DNA of 64,000 nt, taken from assembly GCF_946151075.1 (NCBI RefSeq), contig NZ_OX267715.1, positions 1,465,881-1,529,880 on the forward strand, in the 5' to 3' direction. The notes below the pieces were generated by a model. The model had not been told where the DNA came from, did no database searches, and saw only the letters and a list, made by a program, of their open reading frames with translations. This stretch comes from Neobacillus sp. Marseille-Q6967 (GTDB lineage: Bacteria; Bacillota; Bacilli; Bacillales; Cytobacillaceae). The translations under genes and the position numbers were made by a program. Each line of letters starts with the position of its first letter. Position 1 is the stretch's first letter. Below, one piece after another: positions 1 through 7,904 of this stretch.

Positions 1-58
1 ACTTGGACTAATCTGCCATTTAGTTTAATAAGAAATAGCTGCCCAAGGTGGCAGCTAC
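1..58 (-). repeat. A-T-B element, box B + T hairpin
   Basis: Partial copy: box B arms around ctgccatttagt and a T hairpin AGCTGCC/GGCAGCT at 37-56. Box A is not recognisable. It lies just downstream of the minus-strand gene that ends at 82. Confidence 0.75.
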
Positions 59-81
59 GGTAATTAGCGAAGGATTTGTTT

Positions 82-567
82 TTAATTGGGAAAATGATTT
101 AATCTCTGTAAGATTTGAGCCTCATTCTTTATCCTTGATATTACATCGTCTTCATTCAACACAAAAGATTTATCATCAATATCAAGCCTATCAATCATTT
201 CACTTAATTCAAACCAAATAGACAGGTCATCTGAACTATCTAACTCCGTAGCAACAATTTGAAAAATCATATGTGCCAAGTCAAATATCTGTGTATAGTC
301 ATTAGCTTTTATGATTCCATTTGCTAAAAGACCTATGTAGGCTCTTGCACATATCTCAAAGGTTGGTTCTTTAATTACCAACTCTTCTAATGCTCTTTTA
401 AAATACACTTCGACTTCAAATAGATTATCATCAAATGAAAATGAAGAAAGAATATTTAATGATGGTGATGATATATTTTTTTTTAAAAGACTGTGAGACC
501 AATTTACATAATCCTCAGTTGAAACCGTTCCCTTGTGAATTTTATAAAATAAAACATTTGTTTCCAC
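82..567 (-). CDS. Hypothetical protein, 161 aa
   Basis: No family recognised. The start is GTG at 565-567, preceded on the minus strand by AGGGGTGATAA at good spacing; no in-frame ATG lies nearby. The product is acidic, looks largely helical, and has no signal peptide or membrane segment, so a cytosolic location is inferred. It stands alone: an A-T-B element (T hairpin at 37-56) follows its stop and should terminate it, and another element lies upstream at 608-707. Small soluble proteins of this kind in accessory regions are sometimes immunity proteins, but nothing here shows that. Confidence 0.7.
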   Translation of the reverse strand: METNVLFYKIHKGTVSTEDYVNWSHSLLKKNISSPSLNILSSFSFDDNLFEVEVYFKRALEELVIKEPTFEICARAYIGLLANGIIKANDYTQIFDLAHMIFQIVATELDSSDDLSIWFELSEMIDRLDIDDKSFVLNEDDVISRIKNEAQILQRLNHFPN

Positions 568-607
568 TTTATCACCCCTATTAAGGATTATTTTCCTTGA
601 ACCAGAT

Positions 608-707
608 AAATAATCCTGACCGTTAGTTCAACAAGAAAAAAGACCGCCGCAGTGATCTTCAACTTAAACTAACGCACCCTTTAGTTTAAGTGAAAATATT
701 CACAATA
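608..707 (-). repeat. A-T-B element, full copy
   Basis: Box A is near perfect (CTTAAACTAA/TTTAGTTTAAG at 663-690), followed by T GACCGCCGCAGTGATC (642-657) and box B (608-640). The conserved tail TTCACAAT lies at 699-706. Downstream of the DUF3231 pseudogene. Confidence 0.85.
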
Positions 708-770
708 TATAAAACAAAATAAAGAGCGATCTGCATAATGCAAATCGCTGTCTTCGTCTATCGCTTACCA

Positions 771-1774
771 TTACACACTTCTATTTCTTAATGCTTCCCT
801 GTCAACATTTTGAGGTGGTTGTTCCATCCACCTGTTTTCAATCATCAATTTAACGCCATCATTTGCATATTGAAGTATTTCAGCCACTAGTCTTGTGTAA
901 TGTCCTCCTAAATCCTTTCTAAGGCTTGCACCAATCGCTGCCCCATAACCCGCTACACTAATGGCAGTTAGACTATTGGATTGAAACATCATTAACTTAT
1001 CTGAAAATGGGGCATCAATGGATTGAGAAATGGTTGAATCCCAAGTGCTTGGCAATGGCACTCCATCTTCTATTAGAACCTGCCTAAACACTGTTTCGTG
1101 CTTTGCAGCTATCTCCGTACCTCTCTCCATATATTTTCTCACTTCAGGTGATTTAGCTGTTTGGGAAAAGCCTGCAACAAAAGTTCTGCCAATGGAGTTT
1201 GTTTCCGTATTTTTCGAAATATGGGCTAGTTCAATAGCAGTCAAAGGTCGGTGTTTGCCGATTAATCCTGATAAAAATGATTCACTTTGAAGGTATTCAG
1301 CTTTTTCCAATGGAGCTATGGTAGGTGAACGGACAAATGCCCCCTTCTTTAGAAGTAATTCACAAGCCTCATTGTAAAGTTCCATAAACATTTTTGAAGT
1401 TTTCGAAAACAAATCTCTAACATCTTTCCGTGCCAATACTTCGAGCAAAGCTGCCGCAGCCGCTGTTCCAGCAGCAGCCATGTATTTTATGTATCTCAAG
1501 GTAAACAAATCTGATATAATCGACTCGCTTTTAAGTTTACATCTTCTTGTGTGAAACCAATAGGTATTGCATGATTCTCTTTTTCAAAGATTTGTTTGAC
1601 TTCGTTTATAACAAAATTACAATTTGTTAAAGCTGTTTGAATAAGGTCTATAGCATCTGAATCTTCATTAACAGTGGCAAAATGCTGAACTATGCAATAA
1701 GCCATTGAATTTTGCATATAAGCACTCCATATTGCTGCCACTTCTGAAGAAACAAGTTTTGCGTTATGCTCCAT
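771..1774 (-). pseudogene. DUF3231 family protein, single frameshift
   Basis: Two adjacent reading frames together give one DUF3231 protein: an N-terminal 92 aa (1496-1774) ending ...SRLYQICLP and a C-terminal part (771 to about 1510) beginning SDLFTLRYIKYM. The intact paralogue at 57946-58968 reads RLYSDSF at this point. Restoring one T at about 1514 gives RLYSDLF, so a one-base deletion explains the break. DUF3231 proteins are two tandem four-helix-bundle-like halves common in Bacillus; their function is unknown. The C-terminal half keeps the FSDKLMMF segment shared with the paralogue. A sequencing error is the alternative to true decay. Confidence 0.85.
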
Positions 1775-1865
1775 TTTTTACTCAATACTCCTTTATTTTT
1801 TTACATAGTATGCACAAAAATAATTGATATTATTTATTTGAAATATGCTTAAATTGTCAATAACC

Positions 1866-1952
1866 CTTCTTCCAAAAACCTGCCCCTTTAGTTGAAGAAG
1901 AAAAAGGATTGCCGCAGCAATCCGTTCTTCAGCAAAAGCCCCCATTGGTTGT
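1866..1952 (-). repeat. A-T-B element, full copy
   Basis: T hairpin GGATTGCCGCAGCAATCC at 1906-1923 is perfectly paired; read on the minus strand its loop is TGCG and it is followed by TTTTTCTTC. Box B at 1868-1900; box A is degenerate. Confidence 0.85.
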
Positions 1953-2029
1953 ACATTAAAATACTCTTTAGGATAAATTATTCTCACAGGTAAATAATAC
2001 CGTTATATAAGTATTTCTGGGGGAAGATC

Positions 2030-2599
2030 ATGGACAATTTCAAAAATACAAACAAGGTACGACGCTACAAGGCTCATATAAGTATTTTTGGAACAACACA
2101 GATTCATTTAAGGAATCCTTTGACTGTTGCAATGTGGTCTATTGCATTTCCAGGATTGGGCCACTTTTTTTAAAATAAATATTTTAGAGCATTTGCTTTA
2201 TTCCTTTGGGAGATTTTTATTAACCAATTAACAAAGCTCAACCAAGCAATGGTTTATTCATTTACAGGTAACTTTAAAGCGGCAAAGGACGTATTAGATC
2301 TAAGAATGGTTCTATTGTATATTCCAGTTTACCTTTTTGCTATATATGACAGTTACCGTACCACGGTGGATTTGAATAATATTTATTCGGTTGCAAAAAA
2401 GGAGGATGCCCAATTTATTCCATTTTCGATAGGAGCTTTTGAAATTAATTATCTGGATATAAGAAACCCTCTTATGGCTATGTTTTGGGCTATGACGGTT
2501 CCCAGTGTAAGTCAGTTGTATGTGCATAGAATTGTGCTTGCTGTTTTCACACTCATATGGACTGCAGCATTTGTATGTCCCGTAAGGGCAATTGTTTAG
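2030..2599 (+). pseudogene. Multi-TM membrane protein, nonsense mutation and IS-truncated end
   Basis: ATG at 2030 follows ctgggggaag. The frame runs through a segment ending WSIAFPGLGHFF, meets TAA at about 2171, then continues in the same frame as NKYFRAFALFLWEIF... to 2599. The downstream part matches the protein at 24375-24821 (shared S-AFPG-G, MVYSF/IMFSF, and AIYDSY/AMYDAY), so one T-to-A change (TTA to TAA) inactivated it. The 3' end joins directly to an IS3 transposase fragment at about 2573. It is the only member of this family here on the plus strand. Confidence 0.75.
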
Positions 2600-2824
2600 A
2601 TAATGCAGTCATTGAGAATTTCTTTGGCTTATTAAAATCTGAGTTACTTTATCTCCAAGAATTTGATAGTATGGATCACTTTCAACGAGAGCTAGAAGAA
2701 TATATTCACTACTACAATCACAAAAGAATAAAGACAAAATTAAAAGACCTGAGCCCGGTAGATTACCGGATTCAGGTCAAAGAAGCTGCATAGATTTTTT
2801 GTCTAACTTTATTGGGTCAGATCA
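2573..2824 (+). mobile_element. IS3-family (IS150-like) 3' remnant
   Basis: ATG at 2575 begins the terminal part of an OrfB transposase: [11 protein letters not shown], then [15 protein letters not shown], ending at the TAG at 2791-2793. This is the end of the DDE domain with the catalytic Glu neighbourhood ([10 protein letters not shown]). The typical right end TGTCTAACTTTATTGGGTCAG follows at 2799-2820. The rest of the element (OrfA, most of OrfB and the left end) is missing, so it is a fossil that replaced the end of the membrane-protein gene. Confidence 0.85.
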
Positions 2825-2849
2825 TATTCGGCTGCTTTTTTCATTCGTT

Positions 2850-2930
2850 TCTTTAACTAAACTGTCCCTTTAGTTCAATAAAAAGAGCATTACCCCTTTG
2901 TTGAAGTAATGCACCCGTTTGTTGAATAAA
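2850..2930 (-). repeat. A-T-B element, full copy
   Basis: Box B 2852-2885; T hairpin GCATTAC/GTAATGC (2887-2912); box A remnant gcacccgtttgttgaataa ends six bases before the stop of the minus-strand gene at 2937. Confidence 0.8.
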
Positions 2931-2936
2931 GATGAT

Positions 2937-3152
2937 TTATTCCTTACCTTTTATGTCTCGTTTCCGTTCATTATATATAGAAATGCCAAGTACAAATATT
3001 GCTATTGTCACAACTATAAATAACCAAAATAAATCTAAATCTGTAAAATACTCAATGGTACTCATTATCAAGTTTATAAATATCAGAATGAAAAGTATTA
3101 TATCCTTTTTAGTTAGTTTTCCTTTTTCGAAAAACAATCCCAATATATTCAC
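2937..3152 (-). CDS. Small two-TM membrane protein
   Basis: About 68-71 aa with two hydrophobic segments (IILFILIFINLIM and LFWLFIVVTIAIFVLGI) separated by a short acidic loop, and a Lys/Arg-rich C-terminus (NERKRDIKGKE). No family recognised. The longest frame begins at GTG (3150-3152), but AGGCGGTGA lies better placed for the TTG three codons later, so translation may start there. Box A of an A-T-B element abuts the stop codon and provides a terminator. Confidence 0.6.
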   Translation of the reverse strand: MNILGLFFEKGKLTKKDIILFILIFINLIMSTIEYFTDLDLFWLFIVVTIAIFVLGISIYNERKRDIKGKE

Positions 3153-3200
3153 CGCCTATGGTTTAAACATTGCTTAAACTAAGAATAACATAACACAGCT

Positions 3201-3290
3201 TTCTTCCACTAAACTGTCCGTTTGTTCAATAAGAAAGGAGGTGCCGCAGCTACCTCCGTTGATAATCTCAAGCCCCTGTTAGCTGAATAA
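3201..3290 (-). repeat. A-T-B element, full copy
   Basis: T is GGAGGTGCCGCAGCTACCTCC-like with the conserved GCCGCAG apex; box B has ctgtccgtttgttcaataag; box A ends cccctgttagctgaataa. Confidence 0.8.
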
Positions 3291-3389
3291 CATAGCCCTA
3301 ATTTCTGTTCGAAGGCTTCTTTTTCAATACATCACTATCACTAATTCTCTATTCTAGTTAAAAAATCCTGTAAAATTAATGTAGTTCTT

Positions 3390-3492
3390 ATTCAAGTAAA
3401 CTGCCCCGTTAGTGTAATTAGAAAAAGCCACATTAAGGCAGCTGGATCTTTAACTCTTGCACCCGTTAGTTTAAGTAAAACTCTTCACATTC
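3390..3492 (-). repeat. A-T-B element, full copy
   Basis: Box B ctgccccgttagtgtaatt, a decayed T segment (gccacattaaggcagctgg), box A cttgcacccgttagtttaag, and tail cttcacattc. Second of two tandem copies between 3153 and 3595; that gap holds no gene. Confidence 0.8.
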
Positions 3493-3530
3493 TTCATTTC
3501 AGGTCTGTTATGCTGTTTTAGCTCAATAGA

Positions 3531-3556
3531 AAAAGGTTGCGAAAAGCAACCTTTTT
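3531..3556 (-). terminator. Intrinsic terminator
   Basis: AAAAGGTTGC, loop GAAAA, GCAACCTTTTT. Works on either strand; sits about 40 bases after the FMN reductase stop codon on the minus strand. Confidence 0.85.
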
Positions 3557-3595
3557 CTCCCTTTAAAACTAGCCTATTTGTCATCCAATCTTAAT

Positions 3596-4162
3596 TTAAA
3601 AGTCATATTCCGCTTCTTTAGCTTTACGAATCCTCGTATATGTTTCGGTCAACACTACTGTATCTTCCACCAAACGATTGATGCGGAATATCACATCATC
3701 ATTGATAATTTCTTTTCGTAGGAAATCTTTTTCCTCGATAAATACGTATGTCTGAACAATTTGTGCTTTCATATACGCCAAAATCGGTTTCAGCTGTTGT
3801 TCTGCCACCAAATAATGCTTAGATGAACCTGCTGTTACAAGGATGCTTACTACTTTATCACGAAATGCATTTACTGGTAATAAATCGAAAATGTTCTTTA
3901 ATGTACCAGGAATAGAAGCCTGGAAAACAGGGGTTCCAATCACAATAGCATCTGCTTCCATTATCTGTTTTGTTACAAATGCGGTATCTCCTTCATAATC
4001 CAAGTAATTTCGTCCATCACTAAACCTAACATTATATTCCGCTAAGTCAATGATTGTATATTCTGCTTCTGGATATTTCTCTGATATTTCCTTAGAAAGA
4101 TAATTCATTGCTGTTCTTGTTTTAGAACCGACAATTGAACCAGATATTCCAACAATTTTCAT
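3596..4162 (-). CDS. NADPH-dependent FMN reductase
   Basis: 188 aa flavodoxin-fold flavin reductase. The phosphate-binding loop is GISGSIVGSKTRTA near the N-terminus, and the GTPVFQASIPGTLKNIFDLLP segment region matches the SsuE/MsuE/YwqN type. It supplies reduced FMN using NAD(P)H, presumably to the luciferase-like monooxygenase encoded 12 bases upstream. A strong site (AGGAGGA) precedes the ATG. The pair forms an operon divergent from an HxlR regulator, so induction by quinones, electrophiles or oxidants is a reasonable inference. Confidence 0.9.
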   Translation of the reverse strand: MKIVGISGSIVGSKTRTAMNYLSKEISEKYPEAEYTIIDLAEYNVRFSDGRNYLDYEGDTAFVTKQIMEADAIVIGTPVFQASIPGTLKNIFDLLPVNAFRDKVVSILVTAGSSKHYLVAEQQLKPILAYMKAQIVQTYVFIEEKDFLRKEIINDDVIFRINRLVEDTVVLTETYTRIRKAKEAEYDF

Positions 4163-4174
4163 ATTTATATCCTC

Positions 4175-5233
4175 CTATTTTTTTGCGGTATACATTCTGA
4201 TTGCTGGTAAAATTTCTGTACCAATAAGCTCAATGTTCTTGGCTAATTTGTCGAATGGCACACCACCCAAATCGATTTGTGCGAGATAACGCTGATGCCC
4301 AAACAACTCATACTGATAAAGAATTTTTTCAATAATTTGCTGTGGACTTCCAACGTTTGTGACATTACGAACATCAGCCCCTTGTGCCCACAATTGCTTC
4401 GAAAATCCTTGACCGTTGGCTAAGATTGCTCCTTGATTAATGTAAGGATAATATTCCCTAAGTGCATCTTGCGTTGTTTCTGCTACATAAAATAAGCCAG
4501 TTGTTGCAACAGGTAAACTATCTGGATCAAAACTATTACTCTTTAAAACCTCTCTGTAAGCATCAATCGATCTTTTAAAAACACTTGCAGGACCTCCTAA
4601 TGTAGCAAGTGTCATTGGAACGCCTGAATAACCAGCCTTTATCGCACTTGCAGGAGTACCACCGACCGCACGCCAAATTGGAATTGAACCATTTTTAGGT
4701 CGAGGTAAGATTTGAGCATTCCTTAACGGCTCTCTGAATTGTCCGCTCCAATTGACTACTTCTTCTTCATTGATCTTTAGCAATAGTTCGAATTTTTCCT
4801 CAAACAATGCTTCATAATCTCGGATATTATATCCTAATAAATCAAATAGCCCTATACGTGATGCACGACCAGCAACGATCTCAGCACGACCATCCGAAAT
4901 CAAGTCGATAGTCGCAAAATCTTCATACAAACGAACGGGGTCTAATGTACTGATAATTGTCGAAGAACTACCTATTTTTATTTTTTCTGTTGCTTGGGCA
5001 ATAGCTGATAAAACAACAGTATGTGCCTGAGTGGTAAAATACTGTTGATGACTTTCCCCAACACCATAAAAGTCAATACCTGCTTGTTCAGCTAACTTAG
5101 CCAATTCAATAATTTCATGAATCCGTTGCTTAGCTGAAATACGATCTCCAGTTTTAGGATCTGGCATGTGATCTCCTAAAGTATAAAGACCAAATTCTAG
5201 ACCTTTACTTTTGTCGATTCGATATTTTTCCAT
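4175..5233 (-). CDS. LLM-class flavin-dependent oxidoreductase
   Basis: About 352 aa with a bacterial-luciferase-like TIM barrel: FGLYTLGDHMPDP at the start, then GVGESH, SSTIISTLDP, and AEIVAGRASRIG, the pattern of the LLM group with reduced FMN as co-substrate. The start chosen is the ATG at 5231-5233, nine bases after AAAGGTAGG; a TTG three codons upstream is too close to that site. First gene of a two-gene operon with an FMN reductase, divergent from the HxlR-type gene at 5368. The substrate cannot be read from sequence. Confidence 0.9.
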   Translation of the reverse strand: MEKYRIDKSKGLEFGLYTLGDHMPDPKTGDRISAKQRIHEIIELAKLAEQAGIDFYGVGESHQQYFTTQAHTVVLSAIAQATEKIKIGSSSTIISTLDPVRLYEDFATIDLISDGRAEIVAGRASRIGLFDLLGYNIRDYEALFEEKFELLLKINEEEVVNWSGQFREPLRNAQILPRPKNGSIPIWRAVGGTPASAIKAGYSGVPMTLATLGGPASVFKRSIDAYREVLKSNSFDPDSLPVATTGLFYVAETTQDALREYYPYINQGAILANGQGFSKQLWAQGADVRNVTNVGSPQQIIEKILYQYELFGHQRYLAQIDLGGVPFDKLAKNIELIGTEILPAIRMYTAKK

Positions 5234-5367
5234 ATTATTCAACCTACCTTTAAATAAAGTTGTTTATTTTCAACTGACAATGTTATTATGACTTATAAAT
5301 GTCTTTTTAAGAAGTACGCACTTAAAAGTGGTATAGTATACAAAATGATACTAAAGGAGAAATAAGG
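5234..5367. promoter_or_regulatory. Divergent promoter region with palindrome
   Basis: This 134-base gap separates the redox operon from its likely regulator. CACTTAAAAGTG (5319-5330) is a near-perfect palindrome just upstream of TATAGT (5332-5337), a possible -10 for the HxlR gene. It is a candidate HxlR operator; inference only. Confidence 0.45.
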
Positions 5368-5715
5368 ATGGAAAAAGAGCCAGAATTATGTCGGGTGGAT
5401 GATGCTCTAGGTATTTTAGTTGGGAAATGGAAACCAATTATTTTGTTGCACTTAATGAAGAGCGGTACTCAAAGATTCAGTGAATTAAAACGTAGTATGC
5501 CTGGAATTACCCAAAAGATGTTGACTAACCAATTACGTGAATTAGAAGATGAGGATATTATTCAGCGTGTTGTTTACCCCCAAGTTCCTCCAAAAGTGGA
5601 ATATTCGATTACAGACTACGGAAGGAGCTTGGAACCAATTTTAGAAGCGATGCATGAATGGGGAACAAAGCATACTTTACAAAAAATGGAGAAGTTGAAA
5701 CAAAAAAAGAAATAG
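5368..5715 (+). CDS. HxlR-family transcriptional regulator
   Basis: 115 aa winged-helix protein. ALGILVGKWKPIILLHL is the classic HxlR entry, RFSELKRSMPGITQKMLTNQL the recognition region, and VPPKVEYSITDYGRSL the wing. Cys8, just ahead of the DNA-binding domain, matches the redox-sensing cysteine position known from YodB and HypR. It is transcribed away from an LLM monooxygenase and FMN reductase, so it probably senses electrophiles or oxidants and controls that operon. ATG with aaaggagaaataagg upstream. Confidence 0.9.
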   Translation: MEKEPELCRVDDALGILVGKWKPIILLHLMKSGTQRFSELKRSMPGITQKMLTNQLRELEDEDIIQRVVYPQVPPKVEYSITDYGRSLEPILEAMHEWGTKHTLQKMEKLKQKKK

Positions 5716-5716
5716 T

Positions 5717-5742
5717 AAAAGCTACCATAATGGTAGCTTTTA
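5717..5742 (+). terminator. Intrinsic terminator of the HxlR gene
   Basis: AAAAGCTACCA, TAA, TGGTAGCTTTTA immediately after the TAG stop; effectively bidirectional. Confidence 0.85.
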
Positions 5743-5743
5743 C

Positions 5744-5824
5744 TCTTCCACTAACCTGCCATTTAGTACAATAAGAAAAGGCGAATCCTTCGTAATTGAA
5801 ACATCGCACCTTTTGTAAAAGAAG
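5744..5824 (-). repeat. A-T-B element, degenerate full copy
   Basis: Box B ttccactaacctgccatttagtacaataag, T aggcgaatccttcg region weak, box A catcgcaccttttgtaaaag ending seven bases from the stop at 5831. Confidence 0.75.
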
Positions 5825-5830
5825 AGATTT

Positions 5831-6340
5831 TTATTTCATTTTATTAATTGGAACGTCAAAAACTAAAAAATAAAAAATTATTATTGGAATTGAAATCAAA
5901 TAGGCTACTAAAGGTTTCTTATGGTGCAGTAATAACATTGGAAATAAAGTGGCATCAAGTAAAACTGACCACCAAATATTCCATCCATTATAATAGTGAA
6001 ACAATCCAATCAAAACAAAGAAATACTCGATTCCAATGTATAAAGTTATCCAGAAAGCAATATATTTAATCTGCTTAAATATAGAGTCCTCAGGAAAACG
6101 TGAAAGAAATAGGAGTACCGAGCAAGGAAAACCTACAAATGTTACTGCTAGACTGTTTAATGTGTGAGTGGGTAAAAAAAAGTCACTAAATATCCATAAA
6201 GAATAATTATATGTAAGAACATCATAGAATAGGGAAAAAACAATCATATAGAGCATAGTTGATTGATAATCCTTCCAGTTCTTCCAATCCCCCCAACGCC
6301 AGACTGCAAGTATCCATAAAAACTGACCAATGATATGCAT
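5831..6340 (-). CDS. CBO0543-family membrane protein
   Basis: About 169 aa, largely hydrophobic with five predicted membrane spans. The WRWGDWKNW..YQSTMLYMI opening and the YDVLTYNYSLW segment match the CBO0543 family widespread in Bacillus and Clostridium; its function is unknown. The start chosen is the ATG at 6338-6340, preceded by GAGGGAGATT; six codons upstream another ATG lacks a site. The neighbours are A-T-B elements on both sides, so it is a self-contained unit. A longer relative is at 24833-25321. Confidence 0.8.
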   Translation of the reverse strand: MHIIGQFLWILAVWRWGDWKNWKDYQSTMLYMIVFSLFYDVLTYNYSLWIFSDFFLPTHTLNSLAVTFVGFPCSVLLFLSRFPEDSIFKQIKYIAFWITLYIGIEYFFVLIGLFHYYNGWNIWWSVLLDATLFPMLLLHHKKPLVAYLISIPIIIFYFLVFDVPINKMK

Positions 6341-6411
6341 AATCTCCCTCGAATCCATATCAATAATTTCGTGTTTAATATTCCTATTGATTAACCAAAT
6401 TATTACTTACT

Positions 6412-6508
6412 CTTCTTTACTCTACTGCAACGTTGGTTCAACAAAAAAAGGCTGCCATTTGCAACCTAACCTTCTTGAATTAAAGCACCCCGTTAGTTGA
6501 ACAGAAAG
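6412..6508 (-). repeat. A-T-B element, full copy
   Basis: Box B ctgcaacgttggttcaacaa, T GGCTGCcatttGCAACC, box A ttgaattaaagcaccccgttagttgaac. The plus-strand gene remnant at 6561 begins within about 10 bases of its edge. Confidence 0.8.
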
Positions 6509-6513
6509 TTCTT

Positions 6514-6914
6514 TCGAAAACTGAATTTCAATCTTAGCCGATGACTATTTTGTTATACCATTGGGAGCTCAGGGCATAACACTTTGGGAAATAGGAAAAA
6601 TAAAACAGGAAAAGATAAAAGAAAGGGAGATCGGTTTGTCCTACACCTATAACTTATATAGTTCCGACCAATTGGGAATTTCAAAGTCCTACCACATCAA
6701 AACAGATTTGCCCCCGCATAAGTTTCGTTCCATTATGATGGAGTTTCGGCGGGGCGGGGAACAAGACTCGCAAGCCTTTATCCAATATATGACCGAACAA
6801 TTTCCAGACAGTTTCCACTTATTTGACTATGACGATGTTGTCCAATTTGATGCCGATCAGGAAAATTCGGCGATTTTAGCCAACTTGTTGAATCAAACGG
6901 ACCAAACCGTCTGA
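6514..6914 (+). pseudogene. Hypothetical protein, likely 5'-truncated
   Basis: An open frame runs from just after an A-T-B element (about 6514) to the TGA at 6912-6914. The first possible start is TTG at 6561, but the codons before it (ADDYFVIPLG) read as real protein, and no ribosome binding site precedes either. I infer that the N-terminus was lost at the element boundary. The remaining protein of about 117-130 residues is hydrophilic, with aromatic-rich SYTYNLYSSD and a C-terminal acidic FDYDDVVQFDAD segment. No family recognised. Confidence 0.55.
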
Positions 6915-6963
6915 TTGATATGTTTATGGGCTCTTTTGCCTACTTAGACCAATTCAATGATAC

Positions 6964-6992
6964 AGACCTGGAATGAATCCCAGGTCTTTTTA
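6964..6992 (+). terminator. Intrinsic terminator
   Basis: AGACCTGG, AATGAATC, CCAGGTCT then tttttaaa, 50 bases after the plus-strand gene ending at 6914. Confidence 0.75.
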
Positions 6993-7022
6993 AATTAAAC
7001 AACATTATTTCATTTCACCTTT

Positions 7023-7236
7023 TCAAAAAAGAAAACCTAGTCCATTTTCCTGGTGTACATCCCCTGATAAATCTGACGAATTCTGTACCATATTTTGTTC
7101 ATCTGCCGTTATAACTGTCAAATAACCCCAATTTTTAATATTTTCTTTCGCATTTTGTTCGTCTCTTGTTACAACCCTATATTGGTCTCCATTTTCTACT
7201 TTAAATTGTTCAGTTGATGGATTTACTCCTGTAAGT
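7023..7236 (-). pseudogene. 3' fragment of an unidentified gene
   Basis: A minus-strand frame without a start codon encodes about 70 residues, beginning TGVNPSTEQFKVENGDQY and ending NGLGFLF before TGA at 7023-7025. Codon use and composition look coding (VVTRDEQNAKENIKNWG, then VITADEQN, an internal echo). The 5' end stops exactly at the box B palindrome of the element at 7238-7272. The rest of the gene is absent, so the element edge is the truncation point. Not recognised; possibly the tail of an exported protein. Confidence 0.55.
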
Positions 7237-7237
7237 T

Positions 7238-7272
7238 TTGTTCAACTAACCTGCCACGTTACTTGAACAAGG
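7238..7272 (-). repeat. A-T-B element, single palindrome box
   Basis: TTCAACTAAC, CTGCCAC, GTTACTTGAA: one box alone, located six bases from the fosB stop codon. Confidence 0.8.
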
Positions 7273-7278
7273 AAATCA

Positions 7279-7701
7279 TTAATTGTAAAACTCCATATGT
7301 GCTTTTTCCTTTTTGTAGTAATCCAGCCTGTCTTGCAAAGTACCTGTGTGAAATTCAAACTTATGACCATCTGGGTCTGTAAAGTAAATAGACTTTTTAT
7401 CTTTTTCGTCTCTTGGACGACCTGACAGGATGTTTACATTTAATTCCTTTAGTTTTTGGTACATATTATCAAATTCTGTTTCATCAATTGAAAAAGCTAT
7501 ATGGGTGTATGAATAGCTAATTTCATTACGAGGAATATCTTTTTCTTCATTAAGAGCTAGCCATATACCATTTAAATCAAAATAGGCGTTGCTTAGTCCC
7601 TTAACTAATAATCTTGCATCAAACACATTTTTAAAAAACTCAATCGAAACCTGTAAATTGGAGACAGAAAATAAAAAATGATTAAGACCTTTTACCGACA
7701 C
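7279..7701 (-). CDS. fosB: Bacillithiol transferase FosB (fosfomycin resistance)
   Basis: 140 aa VOC-fold enzyme that adds bacillithiol to the epoxide of fosfomycin and so inactivates it, in the cytosol. It matches Bacillus FosB closely: metal ligands His8 (GLNHF), His67 (SYTHIAFS) and Glu116 (HKFEFHTG), with IPRNEI and the C-terminal GTLQDRLDYYK signature. The start is the GTG at 7699-7701, five bases after GAGGTG, which gives the length of known FosB; the ATG one codon earlier is too close. It stands alone, with an A-T-B palindrome box directly after its stop and a full element upstream. Confidence 0.93.
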   Translation of the reverse strand: MSVKGLNHFLFSVSNLQVSIEFFKNVFDARLLVKGLSNAYFDLNGIWLALNEEKDIPRNEISYSYTHIAFSIDETEFDNMYQKLKELNVNILSGRPRDEKDKKSIYFTDPDGHKFEFHTGTLQDRLDYYKKEKAHMEFYN

Positions 7702-7760
7702 CATTTCACCTCAAATTCAGACTTTTTAATATTTTCATCATACAAATGAAATACATATAA

Positions 7761-7848
7761 TTAAAGTATTCTGCCCCCTTATCCAAATTAGAAATGGATC
7801 GCCCAGCAATCCCTTTCTTAAACTCTTGCACCCGTTAGTTGAACAAGA
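7761..7848 (-). repeat. A-T-B element, full copy
   Basis: Box B ctgcccccttatccaaatt, T GGATCGCCCAGCAATCC, box A cttaaactcttgcacccgttagttgaac. Confidence 0.85.
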
Positions 7849-7904
7849 CAATAAAATAACTTTTATAGTAAAATATAAGTATTTACAAAAGGAGCCTCAT
7901 TCTT

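Noticed and set aside
1793..1987. 64-aa minus-strand open frame
   Set aside because: It runs through an A-T-B element; the protein is the translation of the repeat.
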